Part shown: positions 53,595 through 63,402 of the stretch, piece after piece
Position numbering within the stretch: position 1 is the first letter of the stretch
How the letters are laid out: each line of letters begins with the position of its first letter
Source of the DNA: CAYRGS01 sp964423875
Lineage (GTDB): Bacteria > UBA8248 > JACPRG01 > G963555815
NCBI GenBank assembly: GCA_964423875.1
Contig: CAYRGS010000003.1
Location: 1-64,000 of the forward strand
Direction: 5' to 3'
DNA: 64,000 nt
Program-made: the position numbers and the translations under genes
Notes under the pieces: model-generated
The model's input: the letters and a program-made list of their open reading frames with translations, nothing else
Databases searched by the model: none
Told to the model about the DNA's origin: nothing

Positions 53595-54764
53595 TTGTGC
53601 GGCGATTCGATGGAATTCCGGCAAGGACTCGCCGAAACCCGTACCGATTCGGGAGCATCAGCCGTGGAGAAGGACCCTGGAACCCTCCTGGATGATCCCG
53701 GAAGCATCGCCCGGCGGGATCCGGGCGGCATGTTCGGGCTTTTGGCCGAATGGCCCGGTCAATGGCGGAGCGCCGCTGCGAGGGCAATGGACGCCGAATG
53801 GCCCGAAAGCCCGCCGGGCGGAGGATTTCGGAACCTGGTCATCTCCGGCATGGGCGGATCGGCCATCGGAGGGGACTTGCTGAACGCCTGTCTCGGGGAC
53901 GCGCTGGGCATCCCGCTGGTCGTCAACCGCTCGGACGCCTGCCCGGGGTTCGTAGGCTCGGGCACCCTGTTCGTCGCCGTCAGCTACTCGGGCGACACCG
54001 AGGAAACCCTCTCGGCCGCCGCGGACGCCCTCAGGCGGGGCGCGGAGGTGGTGGGCATCACGAGCGGGGGGGCGCTGGCGTCAGAATGCCGTCGGGCGGG
54101 CAAGGCCGTCTTCGCCGCGCCCGGGGGGCTGCCTCCCCGGCAGGCCCTCGCCCATCTTTTTCTACCCATGCTCGGGCTGGTTCAAGCCCTGGGGCTTGCG
54201 GAGAATCCATCCCCGGCTGTCGAGGAAACGGGACAGGTCCTGTCCGAGGCGGCGAGCCTCTACGGTCCGGACGTCCCTGTCTCTGAAAACCCGGCCAAAC
54301 GTCTGGCCTCCGCCTTACATGGGAAGATCCCCGTGGTCTGCGGCGTACAGGGCCGCACGGCGGCCGCGGCGACACGCTGGCGCGATCAATTTTATGAAAA
54401 CAGCAAGAATTGGGCGGCGGCCAATGCCTTGCCCGAGCTGGACCACAACGAGATCAGCAGTTGGTTTTCCCTTTCTGCGCTGACGCGGCGGGTGGTTTGC
54501 ATGATCTTTCTGGAGGACCGGGAGGACGGCGCCCGCATGGCCCGCCGCAGGCAGCTCACACGGGACGCCATCGCCCCCCATGTCGCCGGCACATTCAGCG
54601 TCCCATCCCGCGGACAGAGCCGTCTGGCCCGGCTGTTTTCCCTGGTGGCTCAGGGCGACTTCGTGAGCTGCTACCTCGCGGTGCTGAACGAAGCGGACCC
54701 GCTTCCCGTCCCCGCCATCGAGGACCTCAAGACAGCCTTGGCCGCGGATTCCCCTGAAGCATGA
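53595..54764 (+). CDS. Bifunctional phosphoglucose/phosphomannose isomerase
   Basis: 389 residues of the archaeal/actinobacterial-type PGI/PMI with SIS domains. VISGMGGSAIGGDLLNACLG and VSYSGDTEETLSAA bind the phosphosugar; HGKIPVVCGVQGRTAAAATRWRDQFYEN and ALPELDHNEI carry the catalytic residues. Interconverts glucose-6-P, fructose-6-P and mannose-6-P, feeding glycolysis and glycan precursors. GTG 53595 with AAGGGA at 6 nt, or ATG 53610. It ends in an ATGA overlap with lepA. Confidence 0.9.
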   Translation: MCGDSMEFRQGLAETRTDSGASAVEKDPGTLLDDPGSIARRDPGGMFGLLAEWPGQWRSAAARAMDAEWPESPPGGGFRNLVISGMGGSAIGGDLLNACLGDALGIPLVVNRSDACPGFVGSGTLFVAVSYSGDTEETLSAAADALRRGAEVVGITSGGALASECRRAGKAVFAAPGGLPPRQALAHLFLPMLGLVQALGLAENPSPAVEETGQVLSEAASLYGPDVPVSENPAKRLASALHGKIPVVCGVQGRTAAAATRWRDQFYENSKNWAAANALPELDHNEISSWFSLSALTRRVVCMIFLEDREDGARMARRRQLTRDAIAPHVAGTFSVPSRGQSRLARLFSLVAQGDFVSCYLAVLNEADPLPVPAIEDLKTALAADSPEA

Positions 54765-56465
54765 AGCTTTCTCACCTGCGCAATTTTTCGATCATCGCCC
54801 ATATCGACCACGGCAAATCCACGCTGGCCGACCGGATGCTCGAACTCACCCAGTCGGTGGCCTCTCGGCAGATGATGGACCAGATGCTGGATTCGATGGA
54901 CATCGAGCGGGAGCGGGGCATCACCATCAAGGCCCAGACGGCCCGGATGACCTATCGGAACGCGAACGGCAAGGAATACACCCTGAACCTTATCGACACC
55001 CCGGGTCACGTGGATTTTACGTACGAGGTCTCGCGGAGCCTCGCGGCCTGCGAAGGCGTCCTGCTGATCGTGGACGCCGCCCAGGGGATCGAGGCCCAGA
55101 CCCTCGCCAACGCCTACCTGGCCCTGGAGGCCGATCCCACCATCCTCCCCGGCCGGGACAGGCGTATTGGATCTGATGGAGGAGATCGTCCGCCGGATTC
55201 GGCCGCCCGAGGGCGACCCGAGTTCCCCGCTGAAGGCCCTGATCGTGGACTGCTGGTTCGACCCGTACCGGGGCGCCGTCATCCTGGTCCGGGTCATCGA
55301 CGGCGAGCTTCGCGTCGGGATGGACATCGAAATGATGGCAACGAACATGCGGTGCGAGGTCAACGAAGTCGGGGTGCTTACGCCGGCCTCCCGCCAGGTC
55401 GAAGTCCTCGGGGCGGGGGAGGTCGGCTACCTGATGGCCGGCATCAAGCAGATCGGCGACATCAAAGTGGGCGACACCGTGACGGAGAAAAACCGCCCGA
55501 CCGCAAAGCCGTTTCCGGGGTACCGGGAGCCCAAACCGATGGTCTTCTGCGGGCTCTACCCGGTGGAGGGCACCGAGTACGAATCCCTCAAGGCGGCCCT
55601 GGAGAAGCTCCACCTGAACGACACCGCCTTCAGCTACGAGGCGGAGACCTCGGCCGCCCTCGGATTCGGATACCGGTGCGGCTTCCTGGGGCTTCTGCAC
55701 ATGGACGTCATCCGCGAGCGGCTCGAGCGGGAGTACGACCTGACCCTTCTGACAACGTCCCCCACGGCGGCCTTTCATGTCACGACCACCGATGGACGGG
55801 TGGTGCGGGTGGACAACCCCACAAAACTGCCCCCGGCGGGGCGCATCGACCGGATCGAAGAGCCCTTCGTGCGGGGATCGATCGTCGTCCCCTCCGAATA
55901 CCTGGGCGGCGTCATCAAGCTCTGCCAGGAGAAGCGGGGCGTCCAGAAACGCCTGGAATACCTGGACGCCCGAATCGTTCTGCTGGAGTACGAGCTGCCG
56001 CTGGCCGAGATCCTCTTTGATTTCTACGACCGGCTGAAATCGCTCAGCCGGGGGTACGCCTCGTTCGATTACGAACCCATCGATTCCCGCGCCTCGGACC
56101 TGGTAAAGATCGACATCCTGCTCAACGGCGAGCCCGTAGACGCCTTGTCGCTGATCATCCATAAGGACAAGGCCTATACGCACGGCCGGGCGTTGGTGGA
56201 CAAGATGAAGGGCATCATCCCGCGGCAGCTCTTCGAGGTGACGATCCAGGCGGCCATCGGAAGCCGGATCATTTCGCGCGAGAGCGTCAAGCCCTTGCGC
56301 AAGCAGGTCACGGCCAAATGCTACGGCGGCGACATCACGCGTAAGCGCAAGCTGCTCGAAAAACAGCGGGAGGGAAAAAAGCGGATGAAGCGTGTAGGGC
56401 GCGTCGAAGTCCCGCAGGAGGCCTTCCTGGCCGTCCTGAACATCACCCCGGGCGGGTCGGGCTGA
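54761..56465 (+). pseudogene. lepA: Elongation factor 4 gene lepA with internal deletion
   Basis: The first part has G1 AHIDHGKSTLADRM, G2 RGITIKAQ and G3 DTPGHVDFTYEVSRSLAACEG up to YLALEADPTILP (about 55149). The second, in another frame from about 55160, resumes GVLDLMEEIVRRIRPPEGDP and runs to PQEAFLAVLNI. About 39 residues expected between them (VINKIDLPSAD... to the G5 SAK) are missing, roughly 107 nt, so the G4 NKxD that gives GTP specificity is lost and the frame shifts. Everything else, including the unique C-terminal domain (KCYGGDITRKRKLLEKQ), is conserved. Recent deletion or assembly collapse. Confidence 0.88.
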
Positions 56466-56616
56466 CGCGGCCGGAGCCCACCCAGGCCGCCTCCGCCTTG
56501 CGAACGGGAAAAAGCAAGTATAATAAGCGCCGTTTTCGAAATCGTGCGATCACCCACGGGAAGCGGGGCATCGCCCTGCGTTGACCCGAACCCCTCCAAG
56601 CGGATTCAGGAAACCG

Positions 56617-57369
56617 ATGGTCGGAGTCAAAGAAATCGTCGACGGAGCAAAGCGCGGCGATGAGCCGTCCAATAAGAAAAAACCGAAGGGTGTCATCCGG
56701 GAGTACACCGAGGCCATCCTCCTCGCCCTGCTCCTGGCCCTCTTCTTGCGGGCGTTCGTCGTCCAGGCCTTTAAGATCCCCTCGGGGTCCATGAAGGAAA
56801 CCCTTCAAATCGGCGACCACCTCCTGGTCAATAAGCTCCTCTACCGGACATGGACCAAACACGACCTGGCGGAGATGTTCGAGGTGGTGCCCATCCTCGG
56901 CAATGTCGTCAAGGCCCTCACGGACCTGCTGCCGTTCGATTACCGCTTCCGGTTCCGGGACGTGGAGCGCGGGGATGTCATCGTCTTCAAATGGCCCAGG
57001 AACGAATCGCGCGACTTCATCAAGCGGGTCATCGGCCTGCCGGGCGAGGTGGTGGAGGTCCGGGGGCGGGAGGTCCTCATCAACGGAATTCCGCTGGAGG
57101 AAACCTATACCCAGTACAACGATCACGGCGACCAGGGAAATTTCGCCAGCCGCGAGCGGTTCGGCCCGGTCCGGGTCCCCGAGGGACACCTCTTCATGAT
57201 GGGGGACAACCGCGACAACTCCCTCGACAGCCGGGCGTGGGGGTTTCTGAACATGGACAAGGTCCGGGGCGAGGCGTTCATCATCTACTGGTCGTGCAAA
57301 GAGCTCGGCTTCTCATGCCTGCTCCCCGGCAACGTCCGCTGGAACCGCTTCGGCTACCTACTTTTTTAA
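56617..57369 (+). CDS. lepB: Signal peptidase I
   Basis: 250 residues. One N-terminal helix (EAILLALLLALFLRAFVVQAF), then PSGSMKETLQIGD (catalytic Ser), GDVIVFKWP...DFIKRVIGLPGE (catalytic Lys) and MGDNRDNSLDSRAWG. Cleaves signal peptides at the outer face of the inner membrane. ATG 56617 with AGGAA upstream. Adjacent to lepA, as in many bacteria. Confidence 0.95.
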   Translation: MVGVKEIVDGAKRGDEPSNKKKPKGVIREYTEAILLALLLALFLRAFVVQAFKIPSGSMKETLQIGDHLLVNKLLYRTWTKHDLAEMFEVVPILGNVVKALTDLLPFDYRFRFRDVERGDVIVFKWPRNESRDFIKRVIGLPGEVVEVRGREVLINGIPLEETYTQYNDHGDQGNFASRERFGPVRVPEGHLFMMGDNRDNSLDSRAWGFLNMDKVRGEAFIIYWSCKELGFSCLLPGNVRWNRFGYLLF

Positions 57370-57431
57370 ACCCGATCAGGGGACCACCTTTCAAAAGCCT
57401 GTCCCGCGCAAAGTCGAGGGAAGCCCCCTGG

Positions 57432-58259
57432 TCAGTCCTTCAAAATTCTTCCGAGCTTATTCGAGAGGTTCGCGAACTCCTCCAGACTCAGCGTCTCCGC
57501 CCGGCGGGCGGGGTCGATTTCGCAGCCGGCCAAGACCTCGTTCACCCGTAAAGCCTCAAAATGGGATTTCAGGTTGTTCAGGAGCGTCTTGCGGCGTTGG
57601 GCGAAGGCCGCCCGGACAACGCGCTCGAAAAACGCCGGGTCGCCCACCGGCGCCCGCGGCCGGGCTTGGGGGATAAGCCGCAGGACGGTGGACACCACCT
57701 TGGGCCGGGGGGAAAAGGCGCTCGGGTCCACATCGAAACTGGGCTCCACCCCGCACCAGAGCTGGACGGCCAGGGAAAGCGTCCCGTACGCCTTGGAGCC
57801 GGCGCGGGCGGCGATCCGCTCGGCCACCTCCTTCTGGATCATCACAACGATGTCCTCGATATCCTCCCGCGATTCAAGCAGACGCAACAAAATAGCCGTG
57901 GCCGCATAGTAGGGGAGGTTCCCGACAAGCCGGTTCGCTCCCCCCCCCCCGAGAAGGGATGAGAAGTCGAACTTCAACGCGTCGGCCTCCAGGATGGAGA
58001 CGTTCGGTGCGGCGGCGAATTCTTCGCGCAGCTCGGCCGCGAGACGGGCGTCGATCTCCAGGGCGGTGAGACGGCCCGCCTCCCCCAGCGACCGGGCGAG
58101 GACCCGCGTGAGCGCCCCCCCTCCGGGCCCGATCTCGATGACGCGGTCGCCCGGCCGGACGTGGATGAACTCGGCGATCCGGTCCAGGACAAACGGGTCT
58201 CGCAGCTCATGCTGGCCCAGACGGGCCATCTTGCGGCTCGGTGGGATCGCCCGGCTCAT
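57432..58259 (-). CDS. rsmA: 16S rRNA dimethyladenosine transferase RsmA (KsgA)
   Basis: 275 residues. LGQHELRDPFVLDRIAE (the usual LGQNFL is changed), SAM loop VIEIGPGGGALTRVLAR, LEIDARLAAELRE, catalytic NLPYY (VGNLPYYAATAI), and the C-terminal FAQRRKTLLNNL. Methylates A1518/A1519 of 16S rRNA late in small-subunit assembly. ATG 58259 overlaps the pdxA stop (ATGA). Confidence 0.95.
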   Translation of the reverse strand: MSRAIPPSRKMARLGQHELRDPFVLDRIAEFIHVRPGDRVIEIGPGGGALTRVLARSLGEAGRLTALEIDARLAAELREEFAAAPNVSILEADALKFDFSSLLGGGGANRLVGNLPYYAATAILLRLLESREDIEDIVVMIQKEVAERIAARAGSKAYGTLSLAVQLWCGVEPSFDVDPSAFSPRPKVVSTVLRLIPQARPRAPVGDPAFFERVVRAAFAQRRKTLLNNLKSHFEALRVNEVLAGCEIDPARRAETLSLEEFANLSNKLGRILKD

Positions 58260-59260
58260 CCTTCCGATTGCGCCCGTGCGCGCTTCGCGAGACGGGCCGC
58301 GAGCCGGACGGCCTCGATGAGACCGCGCGGGTCCGCCTTTCCCTGGCCGGCGATGTCGAACGCCGTCCCGTGGTCCGGGGAGGTCCGGATGAGCGGAAGG
58401 CCCAGCGTAACGTTCACGGCCCGTCCCCGGCCGAGCAGCTTGGCCGCGATGAGTCCCTGGTCGTGGTACATGGTGACCACGCCATCCCAGCCGCCCGCCT
58501 TCCGGGCGAAGAGGGCGTCGGCGGGAAAGGGCCCCTCGGCGAGGATCCCCTCCCCCCGGGCGTCGGCGATGGCCGGGGCGATCTCCTTCTCTTCCTCCGT
58601 CCCGAGCCGGCCCCCTTCGCCCGCGTGCGGGTTCAGCCCCGTGACGGCGATGCGCGGGCGGCGCCTGCCCTCCCCTTGGCGCAGCCAGCGGTCCAGGACC
58701 CGGATGGTTCTCCCGACGGCGCGGCGGCGGATGGCCGGAGCGACGCGTCTCAACGGGAGGTGCGCCGTCACCAGGGCCACGCGGAGCTTCCCGGCAAAGA
58801 AGGTCATGGCGAACTCCTCGGACCCAGTGAGCTCGGCCAGGGCCTCCGTGTGTCCGGGGTGCGGAATCCCGGCCAGGTCCCAGGCCCTCTTCGAGATGGG
58901 GGCGGTGACCAGGGCGTCGGCCCGGCTGGACCGAACGAGGCGGACGCCGGCCTCCACGCATTCGTAAGAGAACCTTCCGGCGGCAGCGGAGAGGACTCCC
59001 CACTCGAATTTCCGGCCCCTTCCCGCCTTCTGAACGTGAAGGCCGGCCAGCCAGTCCCGCGCACCGTGGGCGGACCCGCCGTTCAACGTGCGAGCGGCCT
59101 TCTCGAGGACCCGCCGGTCGCCCAGGATGATGAGGCCGCACGCGCGCGCCAGGGCGGGGTCGTTCGCCGCCCGGAGGACGATCTCGGGGCCGATTCCGGC
59201 CGGGTCTCCCGGCGTGAGGGCGATGGTCGGCGGTTCGGAGGAGGGCTTACGTGCGGTCAT
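58256..59260 (-). CDS. pdxA: 4-hydroxythreonine-4-phosphate dehydrogenase PdxA
   Basis: 334 residues. IALTPGDPAGIGPEIVL is the family start. Metal His ligands in IPHPGHTEALAELTG, VTAHLPLRRV and TMYHDQGLIAAKLLG. TSPDHGTAFDIAG near the end. A step of deoxyxylulose-5-P-dependent vitamin B6 synthesis. pdxA-rsmA adjacency is common in Proteobacteria. Confidence 0.95.
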   Translation of the reverse strand: MTARKPSSEPPTIALTPGDPAGIGPEIVLRAANDPALARACGLIILGDRRVLEKAARTLNGGSAHGARDWLAGLHVQKAGRGRKFEWGVLSAAAGRFSYECVEAGVRLVRSSRADALVTAPISKRAWDLAGIPHPGHTEALAELTGSEEFAMTFFAGKLRVALVTAHLPLRRVAPAIRRRAVGRTIRVLDRWLRQGEGRRRPRIAVTGLNPHAGEGGRLGTEEEKEIAPAIADARGEGILAEGPFPADALFARKAGGWDGVVTMYHDQGLIAAKLLGRGRAVNVTLGLPLIRTSPDHGTAFDIAGQGKADPRGLIEAVRLAARLAKRARAQSEG

Positions 59261-59403
59261 GGCAATCCATTCAGGTCATCTCCGCGAATCATACCACGGT
59301 GTGCGGGGCGTCCCGCTAAAACCGGGTGACTTCCGCATCATCGGCCGGAGAGATTGCACCCTGCGGCGATCCGTTCCATATCTTCACCGTGATTCCTCGC
59401 CCG

Positions 59404-59632
59404 ATTGACAACCCGTTCCGGTTCCGCATACGATCCGAAATAGATTTCTTTTTGCGCTTGGCCTCGGATTCGATGAAGAACAAAGCGATGGTTTGCGGAA
59501 TCAGGACCGTCCTCTGATTGACCGCCGCAAGAGGATTTTCCGGATAGAAGGCATTCTAAGCTCCAAAAAAACGTCAGCGATGCGGATTCCGTCCGCCTTC
59601 GGGAGGGGGGAATCCCCGCACGCTTTTTTCCC
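59404..59632 (+). ncRNA. Candidate small RNA or attenuated leader upstream of icd
   Basis: Promoter-like TTGACA (59404-59409), an 18-nt spacer, TACGAT. The interval ends in a terminator: GCG-TGCGG-ATTCC (from 59577) pairs, with two bulges, with GGAAT-CCGCA-CGC (to about 59624), with a CCTTCGGG tip, followed by T6. Transcript about 190 nt, without a convincing frame. It may be an independent sRNA or a leader of icd. This fills most of the gene-free region 59261-59715. Confidence 0.4.
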
Positions 59633-59673
59633 GTCGGTTTGTTTGATGTTTTCCAATCGGGATTATGTAGTAA

Positions 59674-59685
59674 GGGATATATCCC
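59674..59685 (+). promoter_or_regulatory. Palindrome before icd (possible operator)
   Basis: Perfect 12-bp palindrome GGGATATATCCC, 30 nt before the icd start in an AT-rich promoter-like stretch. The binding protein is unknown. Confidence 0.35.
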
Positions 59686-59715
59686 GTCTGTTTTTCCTAC
59701 AGTAGGAGTATATGA

Positions 59716-60968
<1,253 letters not shown>

Positions 60969-60981
60969 GGGAGAGGCCGAG

Positions 60982-61920
60982 ATGAGAAGGGCCAAAATCA
61001 CCATTGTGGGCGCGGGCAACGTGGGCGCCACGACCGCCCACTGGTCCGCGTCGAAAGAGCTGGGCGATATCGTCTTGGTGGACATCATCGAGGGCATCCC
61101 CCAGGGCAAGGGGCTGGATCTTTATCAGGCCGGACCGGTGGAAGGCTTCGACAGCCGGATCACGGGAATGAATGATTACGACGCCACCGAGGGTTCCGAC
61201 ATCGTGGTCATCACCGCGGGGATCGCCCGCAAGCCCGGCATGAGCCGGGAGGACCTCCTGTCGACCAACGCGAAGATCGTCGGGGGGGTTGCGCGGGAAG
61301 TGGTCCAGCGGTCGCCCGATTGCATCCTGGTCGTCGTCTCGAACCCCCTGGACACGATGGTCTGGGTGGCCAAGGAGGTCAGCGGATTCCCCAAGAAGCG
61401 GGTGGTCGGGATGGCCGGCATTCTGGACACCGCGCGCTACCGGACGTTCCTGGCCGAGGCCGCCGATGTCTCGGTCGAGGACGTTCAGGCCCTCGTCCTG
61501 GGTGGTCACGGCGACGCCATGGTCCCGCTCGTCAACTTCACCTCCATCGGCGGGATCCCCGTCACGGAGTTCCTCTCGCGGGACGTCCTGGAGAAGATCG
61601 TCGACCGGACGGCCAACGGCGGGGCGGAGATCGTCGGCCACCTCAAGACCGGCAGCGCCTTCTACGCCCCGGGAGCGGCCGTGACTCAAATGATCGAGGC
61701 CATCGTCAAGGACAAGAAGCGGATCCTCCCCTGCGCCGCCTACCTGGAAGGGGAGTACGGCGTCAGCGGGATCTACCTGGGCGTCCCCATCAAGCTCGGA
61801 AAGGAAGGCGTGGAGCAGGTCATCGAGCTCCCCTTGTCCGAAAACGAGCGGGCCGCGCTCATGAAGTCGGCCGAGGGTGTCAAGGCGTCCATCGGCCTCA
61901 TCAACCTGGACGAGATCTGA
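60982..61920 (+). CDS. mdh: Malate dehydrogenase (LDH-like type)
   Basis: 312 residues. NAD loop ITIVGAGNVGATTAHW, VDIIEGIPQGKGLDLYQ, DIVVITAGIARKPGMSR (Arg of the mobile loop), VVSNPLDTMVW, GILDTARYRTFLAE, and VLGGHGDAMVPL with the catalytic His. Twelve nt after icd with AAGGGAG upstream. Confidence 0.96.
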   Translation: MRRAKITIVGAGNVGATTAHWSASKELGDIVLVDIIEGIPQGKGLDLYQAGPVEGFDSRITGMNDYDATEGSDIVVITAGIARKPGMSREDLLSTNAKIVGGVAREVVQRSPDCILVVVSNPLDTMVWVAKEVSGFPKKRVVGMAGILDTARYRTFLAEAADVSVEDVQALVLGGHGDAMVPLVNFTSIGGIPVTEFLSRDVLEKIVDRTANGGAEIVGHLKTGSAFYAPGAAVTQMIEAIVKDKKRILPCAAYLEGEYGVSGIYLGVPIKLGKEGVEQVIELPLSENERAALMKSAEGVKASIGLINLDEI

Positions 61921-61949
61921 AAGTCCTCTAGGCCGGGGGTTTTTCGCAC

Positions 61950-62795
61950 GTGCGAGAGATCGAAGCCGCGCTCATCACCGAAACCGTCCAGGAGATGTGC
62001 GTGCGGGCCAACCGCGTCCTGGGCGGGGACATGAAGGCGGCCTTTGCGCAGTCCATGGAACGCGAGGAATCGGCCGCGGGATTGATCGTCCTCGAACAGC
62101 TCGCCGAAAACGCCCGCCTGGCCGGCGAGCGGGAGTCGCCCCTTTGCCAGGACACGGGGTTTGCCGTCTTCTTCCTGGATGTGGGTCAGGATCTGCACGT
62201 CGCGCGGGGAAGCCTGGAGGGGGCCGTCCAGGAGGGCGTGCGGCGGGGTTACCGGGACGGGCTGTTGCGAGCCTCGATCGTCGAGCGTCCCTTCTCCGAC
62301 CGGTTGAACACGGGAGACAACACGCCCGCGGTGATCCATACCCGGATCGTTCCCGGAGAGGACCTCCGCATCATCTTCGACGCCAAGGGGGCCGGCAGCG
62401 AAAACCAGAGTCGGCTCCGGATGCTCAAGCCGTCAGACGGGCGGGAGGGGGTGCGGGACTTCATCGTCGAAGCGGCCGTGAGCGCCGGCCCAAGCGCGTG
62501 CCCGCCTTTGATTGTGGGGGCGGGGGTCGGCGGAACATTCGAGAGGTCGGCCCTGATCGCCAAGTGGGCGCTGCTGCGGGAGATGGGCGCGCCCCATCCG
62601 GACCCGGAAACGGCCGCGCTCGAGGCGGAGTGCCTCGAGGCCATCAATGACTCCGGCGTCGGGCCCATGGGGTTCGGCGGCCGGGTGACCGCCTTGGCGG
62701 TCCACATCGAGACCCATCCGTGCCACATCGCCAGTTTGCCCGTGGCCGTGAACATCGAGTGTCATTCCCACCGCCACGGGGAAGTGACACTGTAA
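61950..62795 (+). CDS. Class I fumarase, alpha subunit
   Basis: 281 residues of the iron-sulfur fumarate hydratase (two-subunit form). Cluster cysteines in SPLCQDTGFAVFF, GPSACPPLIVGAGVGG and NIECHSHRHGEV. NTGDNTPAVIHTRIVPG binds substrate. GTG 61950 with GCCGGGGG upstream. The beta subunit follows 10 nt on. Interconverts fumarate and malate; the cluster is oxygen-sensitive. Confidence 0.94.
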   Translation: MREIEAALITETVQEMCVRANRVLGGDMKAAFAQSMEREESAAGLIVLEQLAENARLAGERESPLCQDTGFAVFFLDVGQDLHVARGSLEGAVQEGVRRGYRDGLLRASIVERPFSDRLNTGDNTPAVIHTRIVPGEDLRIIFDAKGAGSENQSRLRMLKPSDGREGVRDFIVEAAVSAGPSACPPLIVGAGVGGTFERSALIAKWALLREMGAPHPDPETAALEAECLEAINDSGVGPMGFGGRVTALAVHIETHPCHIASLPVAVNIECHSHRHGEVTL

Positions 62796-62805
62796 TGGAA
62801 ATCCC

Positions 62806-63375
62806 GTGTCCGAAGAAAAGCAACTCAGCACCCCCCTGACCGACGAGGACGTGGAAGGCCTCCGGGCCGGCGACAAGGTCCGGCTCTCCGGGTCGCTCAT
62901 CACGGCGAGAGACGCGGCCCACAAGCGGTGGGTGGAGTTGATCGACGCCGGCGAGCCGCTCCCTGTCGATCTGGCAGGGCAAGTGATATACTTCGTCGGG
63001 CCCACGCCCCCCAAGCCCGGGGAAGTCATCGGCGCGGCCGGTCCCACCACCGCGTCCCGAATGGACGCATACTCTCCCAAGCTGATGGCCCTGGGTCTGA
63101 AGGGAATGATCGGCAAGGGCACGCGGGGTCCGGAACTGGTCGAGGCCATCCGGAAGTACAAGTGTGTATATTTCGCCGCAGTGGGCGGGGCGGGCACGCT
63201 GCTGTCTCAATACATCAAGTCCAGCGAAATGCTGGCCTACGAGGACCTGGGAACGGAGGCCGTCCGCTGCCTGGAGGTGGAGGGCTTTCCGGTGATCGTC
63301 GCCAACGACGTTTCGGGCAACGACCTCTTCCGGATGGGCAAAGAGGCATTCGCCCGAAAGAGAAATCGGACGTAG
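62806..63375 (+). CDS. Class I fumarase, beta subunit
   Basis: 189 residues. LRAGDKVRLSGSLITARDAAHKRWVELID, YFVGPTPPKPGEVIGAAGPTTASRMDAY, KGMIGKGTRG and YFAAVGGAGTLLSQYIKS are the family's substrate-binding blocks. GTG start. Forms the heterodimer with the preceding alpha subunit. Confidence 0.95.
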   Translation: MSEEKQLSTPLTDEDVEGLRAGDKVRLSGSLITARDAAHKRWVELIDAGEPLPVDLAGQVIYFVGPTPPKPGEVIGAAGPTTASRMDAYSPKLMALGLKGMIGKGTRGPELVEAIRKYKCVYFAAVGGAGTLLSQYIKSSEMLAYEDLGTEAVRCLEVEGFPVIVANDVSGNDLFRMGKEAFARKRNRT

Positions 63376-63402
63376 CGCATCCGAAAGCAAGGAGAGATTC
63401 GC

